From NCBI GenBank assembly GCA_022578965.1, contig MU400546.1:62001-126000 (forward strand): a DNA stretch of 64,000 bases, in the 5' to 3' direction. Positions 34,493-46,846 of the stretch are shown here, one piece after another. The translations under genes and the position numbers were made by a program. Below the pieces are notes generated by a model. It saw only the letters and a list, made by a program, of their open reading frames with translations. It made no database searches and had not been told where the DNA came from. This DNA comes from Xylaria sp. FL1777 (lineage: Eukaryota; Ascomycota; Sordariomycetes; Xylariales; Xylariaceae). Every line of letters starts with the position of its first letter. Position 1 is the stretch's first letter.

Positions 34493-37400
34493 TCAATCAA
34501 ACACATCAGTGGCATATCTCACATTTCTCAACTCCTCCCACCACTGCGTGATGCTCTCTTCACTAGCCTCCTCGTTACCGTGCTCCTTCGCTCGCTTCAG
34601 GACCATCTTGACAACCCCCGCCTTAACGCCTTCACCAATGGCGCGCGAGCCACAGATATACAGCTTGGCATTCTGCTCCCACAGGGGCACGATCTCGTCC
34701 TCGTAGGCGGGGATCAAGTCCTGCACGTACTTGGCGCCGTTGGACTTGTCAGTCGCCCTGCTGTACGCGCGCTTGACGGTCACGGCGCCGGCCTTCTCCC
34801 ACTCCACTAGCTCGTCGGCGTATAAGTCGTCGCGTCCAGGCGCGCGGCATCCGACCAGGAGAATGGCGGGCGCCAGCTTGCGGCCCGCGGCGATCATCTC
34901 CGCCCGCTCCTGGATGAAGCCGCGGAAGGGACTGATGCCGGTTCCGGCGCCGATGCAGATCACGGGCGTGTTCTCCGGGTTCTGCGGCAGGTGGAATGCC
35001 GCGTGGGACTTGCGCACCGCCACGTGCAGCTTGTCGCCTGGTTCTAGGGAGTCCAGGTACGACGAGGCGACGCCGACGTGGGTGCCGTTCCCGGATTTCG
35101 AGGGCGCTTCGAGCACCGAGAATGTGAGTGTGACGTGAGCCGGGTTCCACAGTGGAGAGGAGGATATTGAGCTACGAAATATCAGTAAGATGTACTTCAT
35201 GATGGTCTCGGGATCAGTAGATTAACGTACTATTGTCTCACGCGCATGGGTGGAAGCATGGCGAGGAATAATCCGAGCGGGAGCTCGATGGCGGGGAATT
35301 TCTCCAAGAGATCGAGCACCGAGATTCGCTTGTCTAGTACCTCTGGGTAATCCTGGTTCGCATACTTCTTCAGGGCATCCTTGTCTGCATCGTCTTTTGC
35401 GGTTTCTGCCAGGGAGAGAATGTTCTGTTCTCATCGTTAGTGGACGGTTCTCTCAGAGAATATCATTTTATTTACCCTCTTTGTTGCTGGCTGGGCCAAC
35501 TCGACATATGCGCTGAAGACACTCTGCGCTGGCATCGATGTTGACGTGGGCAGTGGTGTGTTCGCAGCACCTCCAATCGTGATATGGGCATCCCATGGCA
35601 GCTGGAACCGACGCATAACGCGTTGAACTATGCCTTTAGGGTTGATTGGTAGAACCGCAAGATAGTCGCCTGACCGGTATGTCTGTCCGCTAGGCAGAGC
35701 AATCTCAATGTGCTTCTTGACTGGCTCACCCTCTGCCGTCAGCTTATGAGTGCTGACTACAAGCCCTTCCATGACATCCTGGCGAAGAGTTGATGTTCGT
35801 GGACTTGTGATCTCTACGCTTAGGCCAGCAGACTGGAGGGCATCCCCCTTCGCGTCTCTAGTGCCATACTTGCGATGAAGGGCTGGCCAGAGGATGTTAT
35901 CTTCCCATGTTTCAAAATCGGTGAATGTGTCGGTCGATCCAGTATCTGAAAGCCCTAAATCTGCAATGCGGGCAGCACCATTCTCCTCAAGCTTGGCGTC
36001 AACGAGTTTTGGGATCCGGTGGAATGTCTGAACCCAGTCATGATGACCTACACCAAAAACAGCATAATCGACTCCTGCGAGGGAATTCTTATCTTTAACA
36101 CCGGTGAGCCAGGAGCAGAAAAGAGCGGCATTGTCAGGGGGCTCTCCCTCATATGATGCTGTGATAATGATCACAGGCTGGTTTTTGGGGATTGCGCCGT
36201 TGGCCGTGTCTAAGCAGTCAACCTTGTCGACAGTAAAGCCGTGACGAGAAGCATCACTAGCTACTCGTTGAGCCAATGCTTCGCAAGTTCCACTATTGCT
36301 GCCGTATAGAACGGTTATCCGTTGCCCCTCTGTTTTCGAGTCTGATGATTCCTCAGACTGTAATTTCGATGATTCTTGCGAGAAACCTCTACCGGCTAGA
36401 CGGTGTTCCAATTGGGTTGGCGACAGGCCATCGCGAATGATGGCTCGCATTAAGAAGTTGTCGGGCTTAATCGTCAAGGTTTGCTTGATGGCTAAGTTGT
36501 AAGTGGGATCGTGCAGCACGAAGTTGAAGCTCTGAAATAGAACCGCCATAGCTAGAATTGCCTCCTGCATGGCAAATGGCCGGCCGATACAACCTCGAGC
36601 TCCATTTCCGAATGGCTTCCAAGCATTCTTGGGCAATTTGCTAAATGCTCCGTCCAGCATTCGCTCCGGTTTAAAATCGTGGGCATCATCTCCCCAGACG
36701 GCTGGGTCGATATGGACATGGGTAAGAAATAGCGAACATGGCTCGTCTTTGGATACGGGATACCTCCCTCCTAATAGCTGGTCCTCGAGGGAGACTACAC
36801 CGAATATTGGGATGGGCGAATCAAGCCTTAAGGTTTCACGTAGAACCTAGCACTGATTAGCCAAGCCCCTTAATCGGAAATATGCAAATACACACAGCCG
36901 TTATATATGGCAGTTTAGACAGATGCTCAACGTTAATGGGGCCTTTTCCGATGACCTCATCAACTTCCTTCTGGACTTTCTGGTACGCCTCGGGATTCTT
37001 CAAGAGGCGGTAAAAAGCAAAAGAGAGTGTGCCTGACGTAGTTTCGTGGCCAGCACTAGCAAGGGTAAGCTACTAATAGTTGGAGAAATATGGTTATCAA
37101 AGGAGACTGACATTAAAAAGGTAATGAGGTTGTCGATAATGCTCGAGTCGCTCATGTGCTTCCCAGTCTTTGGGTCAACCCCGTTGAGCATGGCATTCAA
37201 AAGATCTTTGCGGTTCTCAGGATTCTTCTTTCTTGCTTCGAGGACTTCCTGAGCCGTATCTCTCAAGACGGCAATATCATTCCAATACTTGGCATCGTCG
37301 GCTCGGTAAAAGAAAGAGGGCAGTACCCTAGTGGGCCTCTTCCCGGACTCGACCAAAAAGCCACCCATAGCCTCGATCATGGGATGCATTTCCTTGGAGT

Positions 37401-38256
37401 AAAAGCTGTTGAAGCGGAATCCCATAGAACATAGAGCAAGCGTATCAAGAGCTAACCGGGTGAAGTCCTCAGATGCAGGAATTGGGGTTTTAGGCCCATA
37501 GCGAGCAAACTTCAGCGCCATCTGGGTTGCAACATCATGCATTTCCTCAAACATGCCGCGAATGGACAATGGGCCGAACCTGTAAAATGTTAGGATGACG
37601 ATTCTCATCTTTGGGGGTGTACCACCAAGGTCGATGAAACTATCGAAGCGGACAACACATTGAGAGAATGTGAAGAGACGTACTACGCTCTGTTTAGTAT
37701 GTGTAACGAAAAGCACATCATGGAGTCTTCTAGTGACATACCGCTGGCATCAACACACGATGGGCAATACCCCAAGCCTCCTCGCCTGGTTTGGCCTTCA
37801 CATGGCCGTTAGCTACCAGAGGACCGTGACTGCGGCATTTGACAAACTCACAGTGAAAAGTCCATCATGCACTCCATTTCTGATTTCCTAGACTTCGGGT
37901 GAGCGTCGATTAGCACACGTTGAGGTTAAAAGCTACGGACCTCAAGAACTCCATTCGGTATTTTGGCAAACCGCTTCTCGTCACACAGTTCGTTGATTAG
38001 TCGGTGACTATTGGCAAAGACTATACTCCTCCCGCCGGGGAGATATATCCTGAAGACCTCGCCTACAATACATGTGAGCAAACTGTCTCGCTCATCCACA
38101 CTCCGATTTCATCTTTCTCCCTTGTCACTTTTTGCACCTACCGTACTTGTCAGCGAAGTCAGAAAAGGAGCGTCGTGATTCCACAGGGTCGATCTGCGTA
38201 GCGTTGCCGACGAGGGGCCAAGTTGGCGGCGAGGGTATGGGTGTTATTGTCGCCAT
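34493..38256 (-). CDS. CYP505: CYP505-family P450/NADPH-P450 reductase fusion (P450foxy type)
   Basis: A self-sufficient monooxygenase; known members hydroxylate fatty acids near the chain end. Nine exons: 38256-38142, 38062-37941, 37887-37852, 37795-37742, 37578-37112, 37055-36896, 36846-35476, 35424-35231, 35171-34493, giving about 1065 residues, the normal size. Motifs in order: I-helix AGHETTSGT (about 266-274), ExxR as ETLR, heme loop [14 protein letters not shown] (Cys about 404), FMN domain [12 protein letters not shown] and [15 protein letters not shown] domain MRVRQYSISSSP, NADPH site [12 protein letters not shown], and C-terminus ATDVFD. Problem: between 37742 and 37578 the plain GTATGT...CAG intron leaves one extra G, shifting the frame. 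An upstream acceptor (before 37608) restores it with 10 added residues. So it may be functional or carry a frameshift. Confidence 0.88.
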
Positions 38257-41200
38257 TTTATTGACGTCCAAGGCTTATGTGAATGAATTGAGATATTTGG
38301 CTTCGGGAGTAATGATTGCGAGTACTACGAATGATATACGAAATTCTCAGTCGACGTTCAAGGCGTGCTTGGCGCATGAACCTGCCACCCCCGTCCGTCT
38401 CGGATACGGCTCGCTCTACTGTCGCGCTATGCAGTGGCCATGGATCGGGGCGATGCTGGACCCCGCTGATAGTACCGCCGTGAATTGTCGTCGTCGGGAT
38501 TCGCTGCTACTCAGCGCCGGGACCTACTTATTGGACTAATTACTAAGGCTGTACCGTATATAGGATGGTATAAAAGACAGAAACACTGGAGACAATCTCT
38601 GGTGAGCCGAGGACAAATCCACTCTATTGTCTGACCATATCTACTACACGTGTACGTACTTAGTAGCGTATACTGCGTATTATCTAATGTGCCTAGGCAT
38701 CGCTATTTTCAGACCACTTCCTTGTGAGCTGAGCAGCCGAGGTACAGTAGCTCTCGTTCCACACCATACCTTGGTCTCTGGAGTGGTGTACGTGTAGTAT
38801 ACGCTTCTGTACACATAACTAACATACGAACCCGAAAGAAGGGAGGAAAAAAAATCAATCGAGGCTTGGCCCACTCGGGATAGCCGTTTTCGTTCTCCGT
38901 TTTCAATTGTATTAAATTCCAAGGCGGTGCGAATTCTCCCACTATCGGAACGCCCAGCCAACACAGCATTCCTATTTGCATGCTAAATACTTGCCGACTA
39001 TCTATTATTCGCAGGATCTCTCGGTTTTCTGCCGCGGGATCTTCTAGTGTCCGTTTAATGCGCCACGAAAAGATTGCATCCGTCGGTCTAATTGAAGACC
39101 CATCGACCGTGCCGGAACGAAAACAACCAATGATGCAGCCAAGGTAGGTATTAGCTCCCTGCTGCTGGGTATATCTGGCTGCGATGACTAACCTACGAGG
39201 TTTTTATTATTGTCCCGCGTTTGTAGTATATTATTATCTCCGTATAAAGCCCGTGTTATTATCCTGTGTAGACGACGGAATCGGCTGTTAGCCCAGACTC
39301 TAATTCCGAACAAGCCCAGTTCAAGATTTACTCGGTGAGCTGGTGAGGAATGCTATACTACCTACGTAATTAACCTGTTTAAAGTTGGGCATTTATTTAT
39401 ATAGCTTGACCTATTCCAAGTTGGGTGCTTTGTACAGCTATAGCTTAAATCCTGTTAGCACTATCTAAGAATACTACGCATTAAATAAACTATAGTTGAC
39501 GTAGTCTCTAATTATAGGTAATCAACTCATGGGTGAATGAAGAGATGAAGTATCCATACGTACTTTGCGCCCGCAGAGATATTTACTACCTACTTGGGTA
39601 AGAAACGTCGCTCAGCAGGTTAGCTACCTAATGCGTATGCGTATGCGTATGTATGTTTGCTGAGTACACCGAGATATAAGATCTGCGTTCAATTGGTGAC
39701 ACTAACGGTATCTTCCGTAGACAAACATACGACGTACACGCACACGCAACAAACCGCCTTGTCATACATACACTTGCTGTACACATCTAGATGTCCCTAC
39801 GTATATGGCGAGTGATCAGTCGATGAAAACGCGGATCACTACCTACGCATAATTCAGGTCTCAGCCCTTTTTACGCTTTCCAGAAATTACACCTAGTAAC
39901 TGATGCTCGTAAGTCTGGTAACGTATCCTACAGTGTTGTGACACCGCTTGTCATATTTCCCACTCGCAATTCCTGAGCTTCTAGCAACGTATATTCATAA
40001 TACGTCTATACCCCTAGCCCTGTGGCGAGAGCCTACCATAGCTCATCAATACCCACTATAGATAGCTAGTTGGGTTAAAGCATAGAAACCATCGCTTAAC
40101 ATGCTGAATGAGGAGATACTGGTAGTCGCTGACATCTGAGTTCGTCTAAAATCAAGACTCAACAAACATGCAGTCAGCCGTTCGGGGCAGCGTTTAATGT
40201 TACTTGCGCCCATAAAATGCGAAAGCGAGCCGTTAGAATAAGCTACAAACATGATGATTATCTGGGTACAGTATCAATCACAAGGGTGTTGTGTGGAAAG
40301 CCTGGCACGTGGCCAGTGTCGTGCGAAACCCGCCCGAAATCCGAATAGGGGATACGATCCCCGAAAATGGACTTCCGGACAAACACTTGAACCGACTTCT
40401 AGGCAGACACAGCACAGTCAGATATTGGAATGAATTAACTGAACGGAGAACCGGTCCTTCACAGTGCTGATGAGCTCGAGGAGAAGTGTCAGTAGACTCT
40501 TGCGTAACCAGCAATAAGTTCTCAAGCAAGTCAGACCGTATACAATGTTCAGGACTTATCAGTAACATAAGTTGCCGGATTTGATTTCGAAATCAGTCCT
40601 TGCCGAGAAATCGTCAGCACGTCCTTGTACATCGCTCCCCATATTAACGCATTTGTTTCGCCTCTCCTCTACTATCGCAGACCAGTTCCTTTCACCTCAT
40701 AACTGGAGACGTGCGGTTCTCTTCTAGCGTTCATCCCAAGCACAGGCGTAAGGTGCGAGGACCCTAAGGCCCCGACTAGTGACTAAGGAACGATATTTTC
40801 ATAAGGGTTTGACTACTCGACAGTGCGCCTCCAGATGCCTCGCCAGATCCAAGCCTTGAGTGGTTTACAGCATGATTGCCTTTTAGCCTAGCCAGATACA
40901 GCTCGAATTACATGATGAGCAGGCATTCTTTATCGCATTATCGAAAATACCAGAATAGTGCTAATCAAGTTCGATTCTACTATGGACGTCACTACCAGCT
41001 TCACTTGTATCTATGCCGCTCGATGGCCTACGTTAATCGATGTGGTGTCTGCAAGGTTGATCTTCCTTATGTCGGCCCCCTGCGCAATGACCTAGAGACA
41101 TATACTCATATCACTGGAAGAAAGAACCCGGGGCATATAGCTACCCATTCAGGTAGACATGCCATAGATGGCAAAATAATTGTCCGATTTGATTCTGAAG

Positions 41201-41999
41201 ATTCGAATCTTAAGCGGGTAGATATGAGGGCTGCCGCCTTTTAGATTCTGTCTTGAAAGAAAGATAGCCTTCATGCTAATGCTTTTCGGTATCAGGATGA
41301 CGCAATATCATCTCAAATAACAGGGTCGTACCTATAAACAGAGAGACAGCATTGAAGAATTTAGCATAGGTAGTTTGACCGTAATGCCATTGATGAACAG
41401 TTTCTATACACCTCACGCCTCTAAGCGATCTTGTAAAGCCTTGATTAGAGGAATACTAAGATATTCACTGTAGAGATTACGGGATGGATCACAGCTATTC
41501 AAGGCAAATAGATCCGCCGTAGTTCTACATGACGCCTTAAGTTCCGACACCTTTGCTATTATAGATAGCATCGACTACATAGCCAACTTCTTCGACATAT
41601 GTGATACTAGTGGAATCGGGGTTGACCGTAAAATGATTTACCTTTTCAGTGATGTGCTTCGTTCTACCAAGCGTGTAGCTACAGCAATACTGACACGATG
41701 CTTAGTACTGGGAGAAACCTATTAAGTACTTGATCCTAAACAGATTGATTATGTATCTCACGGTATGAGTGTCGCACACTGATGGTATATGTCTCATAGA
41801 CCGTACACATACGTGCTTAAATATATAGAACGACCGAACATTATGCGCCTGCTAAATTTACTTCATATCACTTATGGGTTAGGTAAATAGGGAGCATCAT
41901 ATCTTCACACTGCTTTATTTACTAAAGTGTGATTCTGACAATCATACTACCTAGCTCACCTCCCTCTCTACCGGCCAGAATCCCAAACGCGGTATCCTC
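38257..41999. other. Gene-poor region upstream of CYP505
   Basis: 3.7 kb without a supported gene. It holds the CYP505 promoter, a GCGTAT tandem (about 39632-39652), and a 122-codon frame at 40876-41244 with no recognised motif. A further open stretch at about 41500-41720 also resembles decayed coding sequence (DTFAIIDSIDYIANFFDI) but is broken by stops. Alternating pyrimidine/purine stretches (TAC, GTA) are frequent. Confidence 0.45.
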
Positions 42000-43622
42000 T
42001 CACAAAGAGCTCTCAACCACAGCCCAGAAGCCCTCAGGATCTTCACACATAGGCAGATGGCCGGTCCCAGGCACAACAGCCAGATCGACACCCTTCTGTC
42101 CCACCTCTCCCTTAAAGCCATCCATAGCCTTGACCAGGGCGCCCTTACCGTCGCCCTCGCCGACGACAAACAAGCCAGGGACTGCGCACCCCTTCAGCAG
42201 GGGCTTCAAGTCGAAGTCCCAGAGCGCCTGGCATCCGTACCGGAAGCCCTCGACGTCGTTGTCGGCCACCATGTCCCGGATCCACGCTACCGTGTCCAAC
42301 TTCTGCATCGTCGCGGGGTGGAACCACCTCTCCACCGTCAGTCTGGCGAGCTTCCCGATGCCCGCGGAGCCGCCCTCGAGGGGCGTCTCGGCGACGGCTA
42401 TGCGCTCCTTCCAGGCCGCCGTGTTGGCGGGGCTCGAGGCCGCGTTGAAGTCGCAGGCGACGAACTTGCCCAGCTTCTCGGGGTACTTGAGCGCGAAGTT
42501 CAGCGCTGTGGCGCCGCCCAGGGAGACGCCGATGAGGGTGTCCAGCTTGGGGATGCGGAGCGCCGTCAGCAGAGTGCTGATGTCGTCGGCTAGGATGTCT
42601 AGTGTTGACGGCTGAGGCGGAGAGGGCATCGAGTGTCTTCCGCGGAAGTCATAGCGGAGGATGCGGTACTGTGGACGCCTGGCCTTGAATATGTCGATGA
42701 ATCGGTCCCACATGTGCAAGGATGTGAGCAGGGAGTTGCAGAATGCGACTGTCGGTGCCTTCGGATCTGGGTTTCCTTCTAATCTGTAGGGAATGTTGAG
42801 TCCATCGGGGGCTGTGATATAGGACTCGATAACAGGCGAAGGGCTATTCGTGGTGAATGTCCTGCCGTCTGGTGATTTAAATGTAGATGTAGCTGGTGGG
42901 AGCTGGGATAGATTTTGTAGATCGCGTGATGCTGCCCCGAAGACATAGAATAAAGAGTACACCCTCCGCGAAGCTCTGGTGGCATACTTGGCATAAAGCT
43001 CTTTGGTTCGGGGCGTCGAGATCACCGCCTGATACTCCGGACCTCCAAGTCCATTGCTCTTTGTATAGTCATGCAGGCCTATGAACCTTGGGGGTGCCCC
43101 TTTCTCGAGACTCGATATCTTGAAGACCCGTGACCGCAACCAGCCCGGTACTTTGGACAGCATCTCCATGTGCTCCTCGCGGTACCAGCTCTGGATTTCC
43201 TCTGCCGAGTTCTCCGGTTCCTTCGGTGTCAATTGGACGGCTACCAAAGTGAGACCCTCAGCCTCTTCATCGGTCAATTGTTCAATGGGAACGAATAGCG
43301 GGGATTGCTTGCTCAGCACCAGATCCCAGAAGTACCGGTTCACTTCGACTTGGCCAATGGTCTCGGCCTCCCGCGCGGATCTGTTAGCTCGGAGGCAAGT
43401 GTAAGCTTCGGTCTCCAGGTGGGACATAGACGTGACGTCGTAGGCCGCTAGGAAGGTTGGCTCCTCGCCGTCAGCAGCCTGGTACCGAAGACCGTTGGTG
43501 AAGATGTGTGGCAGTTTTAGCCGGGTCGGGCCATGCTCATTGTTATACCATTCGTGAAATTGCTGCAGTGGTAGCCCCGGCTGGGGTTGCATAGTCACGT
43601 AGAGAATGCCCGGGTTCGCCAT
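42000..43622 (-). CDS. Tandem EthD-like domains fused to an alpha/beta-hydrolase
   Basis: Single exon of 540 residues. The first 220 residues are two ferredoxin-like dimeric alpha/beta-barrel repeats of EthD type: each has a strand (ILYVTMQPQPG; LTLVAVQLTP) followed by a helix with WYNNEHGP (about 25) and WYREEHME (about 146). From about 265 to 540 comes an alpha/beta-hydrolase like 3-oxoadipate enol-lactonase: PDGLNIPYR, oxyanion region FCNSLLTSLHMWD, DFRGRHSMP, nucleophile GVSLGGAT (Ser about 367) and catalytic-His block GTGHLPMCEDPEGF. An enzyme for an aromatic or polyketide breakdown step is inferred; the substrate is unknown. The ATG at 43622 is the first real ATG; TTG upstream is not used. 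It has no signal peptide. Confidence 0.82.
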   Translation of the reverse strand: MANPGILYVTMQPQPGLPLQQFHEWYNNEHGPTRLKLPHIFTNGLRYQAADGEEPTFLAAYDVTSMSHLETEAYTCLRANRSAREAETIGQVEVNRYFWDLVLSKQSPLFVPIEQLTDEEAEGLTLVAVQLTPKEPENSAEEIQSWYREEHMEMLSKVPGWLRSRVFKISSLEKGAPPRFIGLHDYTKSNGLGGPEYQAVISTPRTKELYAKYATRASRRVYSLFYVFGAASRDLQNLSQLPPATSTFKSPDGRTFTTNSPSPVIESYITAPDGLNIPYRLEGNPDPKAPTVAFCNSLLTSLHMWDRFIDIFKARRPQYRILRYDFRGRHSMPSPPQPSTLDILADDISTLLTALRIPKLDTLIGVSLGGATALNFALKYPEKLGKFVACDFNAASSPANTAAWKERIAVAETPLEGGSAGIGKLARLTVERWFHPATMQKLDTVAWIRDMVADNDVEGFRYGCQALWDFDLKPLLKGCAVPGLFVVGEGDGKGALVKAMDGFKGEVGQKGVDLAVVPGTGHLPMCEDPEGFWAVVESSL

Positions 43623-45322
43623 AGTGTCCCCGTTGCCTTGCGTTGCGTCCAAGATGTTATTATTTCGCTTGCACGGTATATAGAGAGAGCAAGTGATCTT
43701 CTATAGACACCGCAGACTCGCCTTTAGATCCGACAAAAAGGAGTGAAGCCCACAAACGTATATGATGGCGGCGGGGGTTTGTCGATATGCTATGCTTACC
43801 CTTACCCACCAGAATGCGTCGGGTAAATGCTTTCCCTCAAAATAGTTCAATCAAAAATGAGCAGCGCTTGATTTCCTAGAAACCATAGAAACCCTATACA
43901 ATCAAACTTGTACAAATGGTATTCGGTCGCAGACTAACCCATGCTCTGGCAACGCATGGCACAGAATAGGACACCGTAAATAGTAGGTGCCCAAGGTAGG
44001 TATGCATTTGCATCTCTGATTGCGCTGCCGACAAGCATTGCATCATCACCCGTCCCGACTCGACTCTGAATCGGAATTGTGTTTCGGCAATTCCCGGCAT
44101 GACGGTCCAGTGCTTCGGAGACGAACACTATGTATTGGACCCTTAATCACCAGTGCAAGGTAAATGAGAAATATCATTGTCCGGGATCACATTTCTCCCT
44201 GCCGAGCTTTCTTATCATATCTTGACTCTAGAAATAATGATAAGTGTGCTGATGAAGGCGACCAAAGACTTGCTCGTTGGATGTCATAGTGACGGAAGAG
44301 TGCTGTGGGCTCTTCGGAATCAGGGACCACGAACCGACGCGGCTTGGAACATGCAGTATACCTACTTAGACACCTACATATAGATACATAGTTGGTTCAA
44401 GGCGAGTGCGCCTCTATTTATAACTCGTTATACGAGGTATTCTCAGGGTGCATGGCGCAGCGTAACACTAGATAGATTGCTGAGGCACTTGAGACGAACT
44501 CTGAGGTTTCTAAAGATAAAAGAGGATTCCTATCTTGTCCCTTTACCTAAGTACCCTCCACACACACACTACCTCTGTCTAGCAGTAGACGTTAGGTAAC
44601 AAGGGCCGAATCTAGGCGGATGCGCTAGGCTAGGGGAGCGTTAGCTACCTGGTACCTGGGACCAGTAGTGTACCTTGGGTCCTTAGGTACCAACACCCAA
44701 ATGTTATAGCGTGCTAACGGTTCGATTCCCGATCCTCCAGCTGACTTCCACAGCGGCCCCTCGCGCCTGGAACGGTCTCCCGATGCTGTAATATAGTGCA
44801 ACGGCTGGGCGGTCAAATTTCCCGACGCAACCAGCTGGAGCTCTCAGCTTCGAGCCTCAAATCCTGCTGCATGCTGCATGTCATGTCTGCTGCACGCTTG
44901 ATACCTTCCACGTTTGAATCTGGTCGGAATCTCTCCGCATAATCTACCAAACTACCTACTGCGTAGGTACTAACTAGATTGTCTACCCCCGCCCATTGTA
45001 TACTTATAGAATCGCCTTAGCATACAGTAGGGCATACAGTAGGTAAGGAGCCCCGGCGCATTGGGTCTGCCGGAAGCACGTGTCGTCGCCACGCAAGACA
45101 TAACGGATATCTGGGGCTTTTCTTCCCGCCGTGTATCCGGCTTTCACCTCCGCTACGCGATGCCTGCCTACCTGGTCTGGTAAGTCCCTCGCACATGCAA
45201 CAACGCCCACTTGTCGTCTCGAGCCTTGCTTGATACGATGCCTCCTTGCTACGGGGACACGTGGTGGTGTCCCCCATCCATCTATACCTACTTACCTACT
45301 TGCCTACTTGCCTACTTACATG

Positions 45323-45353
<31 letters not shown>

Positions 45354-46846
45354 CTTCTTAGCGCATCGGAGCCCGCAGCACCGCCGTCTCTTTCGCTTAA
45401 GGTGGACAGACATACATATCTTGCTTCGCTTGCTCGTGTCTGTGGCCTTCCCCGTCTTCTGCTGATAAGAGATGACCACGCTACTACCTGCCATGACCAC
45501 TCGGTCTAGACTTGAATGGCCCTTTTCCCTGGGGTTGGTGGGTTCACGAGCTGATACGCTGTGATACGAACCCCTCCGCCCAATTACTCGCCATGAAGCT
45601 ATTTCGAGGGTAAGGTTTCATTTGAAGTGCTCCTTGGAAGTAACCTATTCGCTACTGAGAGGTGTCTCATGATGACTTTGTGACCTCAGTGGACTATTTC
45701 CCACCTGGTTGGTCAGGCGATGCTTGGGATCTCTTTCACTGTGGCCTCATTCCTTGAAAAATCGATAAGCTGTACCGCAGTGATTTGATTTATCGCTGTT
45801 TGTTGGACCGAGTAAAGACATGATGAGGGGTACGAAAGGGTTCTAAGCGAGATGCATACAACAGTCTGTTAACACTCTTCCCAATTTTGTCCCCACTATG
45901 GATGGTGAATCCTGTTCGCGCCATCATGCACACGGAATCTGTGTCCGGTTCCATCGTTGCCGTTTACAATGGTTACACTATATGAGTAAAATCGACTAGT
46001 TCCGTTCTCATAGTGATAGATACTCTACTGTTACTAGTAGGATAGGATTCTCTTCATTCGACGGGGTAGGAGCCTGTTTTCACTAATGTGATCATGCTCA
46101 ATGTGTTCTAAGTCTGTCTTCTTATTCATTTAGGTAGCAGGAGTAGCGAGCCCGGTGGCTTTCATCGCCTTTAGCTAAACGAAAGAATGCAAGAAAAGAA
46201 AGAATATTTCCTAATCTCAAGATATTGGTGTCTAACGCCATCCTATTTGATCTCAGTAACAGCGATGCTCTTTAATATATTTAACAAAATACCATTTCGT
46301 TAAAAGTGCCTATTTAAGTACATAGTCTTTACCACACAGCGCGCTGCAACAGCAGTAGCGTAATCAAGTAAATCCCATGCACAAATCCAGCAAGGAGTTC
46401 GAAAAACATCACCATGATGAATTCCTATGAAGCTTTCCGCAGCCTTCTGGACGCCGCGAGAAGAAAGCCAGGTAGCTAATATGCTATGTACAAAAGCCCT
46501 GCTCTCCGTCTTTATGTGTATATAGTACCGGTAGTAGTTGTAGTTAGTTGTATGAGTGTGATATTTCGGCTCAAGCCAGAAAAAAAAAACCCCAATGAAT
46601 CGATTGTTATGGGGATTTTGTATCCCATCTTGCCGACCCATCCCGTCCCATCCCATCCCCATCTTATCGTATGCATATGCTATGTAGATACTTGCTTCTT
46701 TCCAACCGGTTTTTGCATCCCGTCCTGATTCTTATGCCCCTACCAAAGCGGCAAGTATAACTTAGCAGGAACACGCATGAAGGAGAAGAAATCCCTTCTG
46801 ATCGACGTGCTGCTTCGCTTACTTACGCAATAGAGTGTTTATTTCC
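43623..46846. other. Long intergenic region, no supported gene
   Basis: 3.2 kb. A tRNA-like string (GGTTCGATTCCCGATCCTCC, about 44718-44737) was tested by eye and does not fold. A (TTAC)n microsatellite lies at about 45290-45357. A CCCATC-rich stretch lies at about 46625-46665. The last part is the 3' flank of the DUF1479 gene. Confidence 0.5.
45290..45357 (+). repeat. (TTAC)n / CTAC microsatellite
   Basis: CTACTTGC units pass into about seven perfect TTAC/ACTT units. It is a simple tetranucleotide repeat outside coding sequence. Confidence 0.9.

Noticed and set aside
40876..41244. 122-codon plus-strand frame
   Set aside because: No family, no introns and no conserved pattern; kept only as part of the gene-poor region note.
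44690..44740. tRNA-like string with GGTTCGATTCC
   Set aside because: The flanking bases do not form a T stem or an acceptor stem with any 5' partner, and no anticodon arm is seen.
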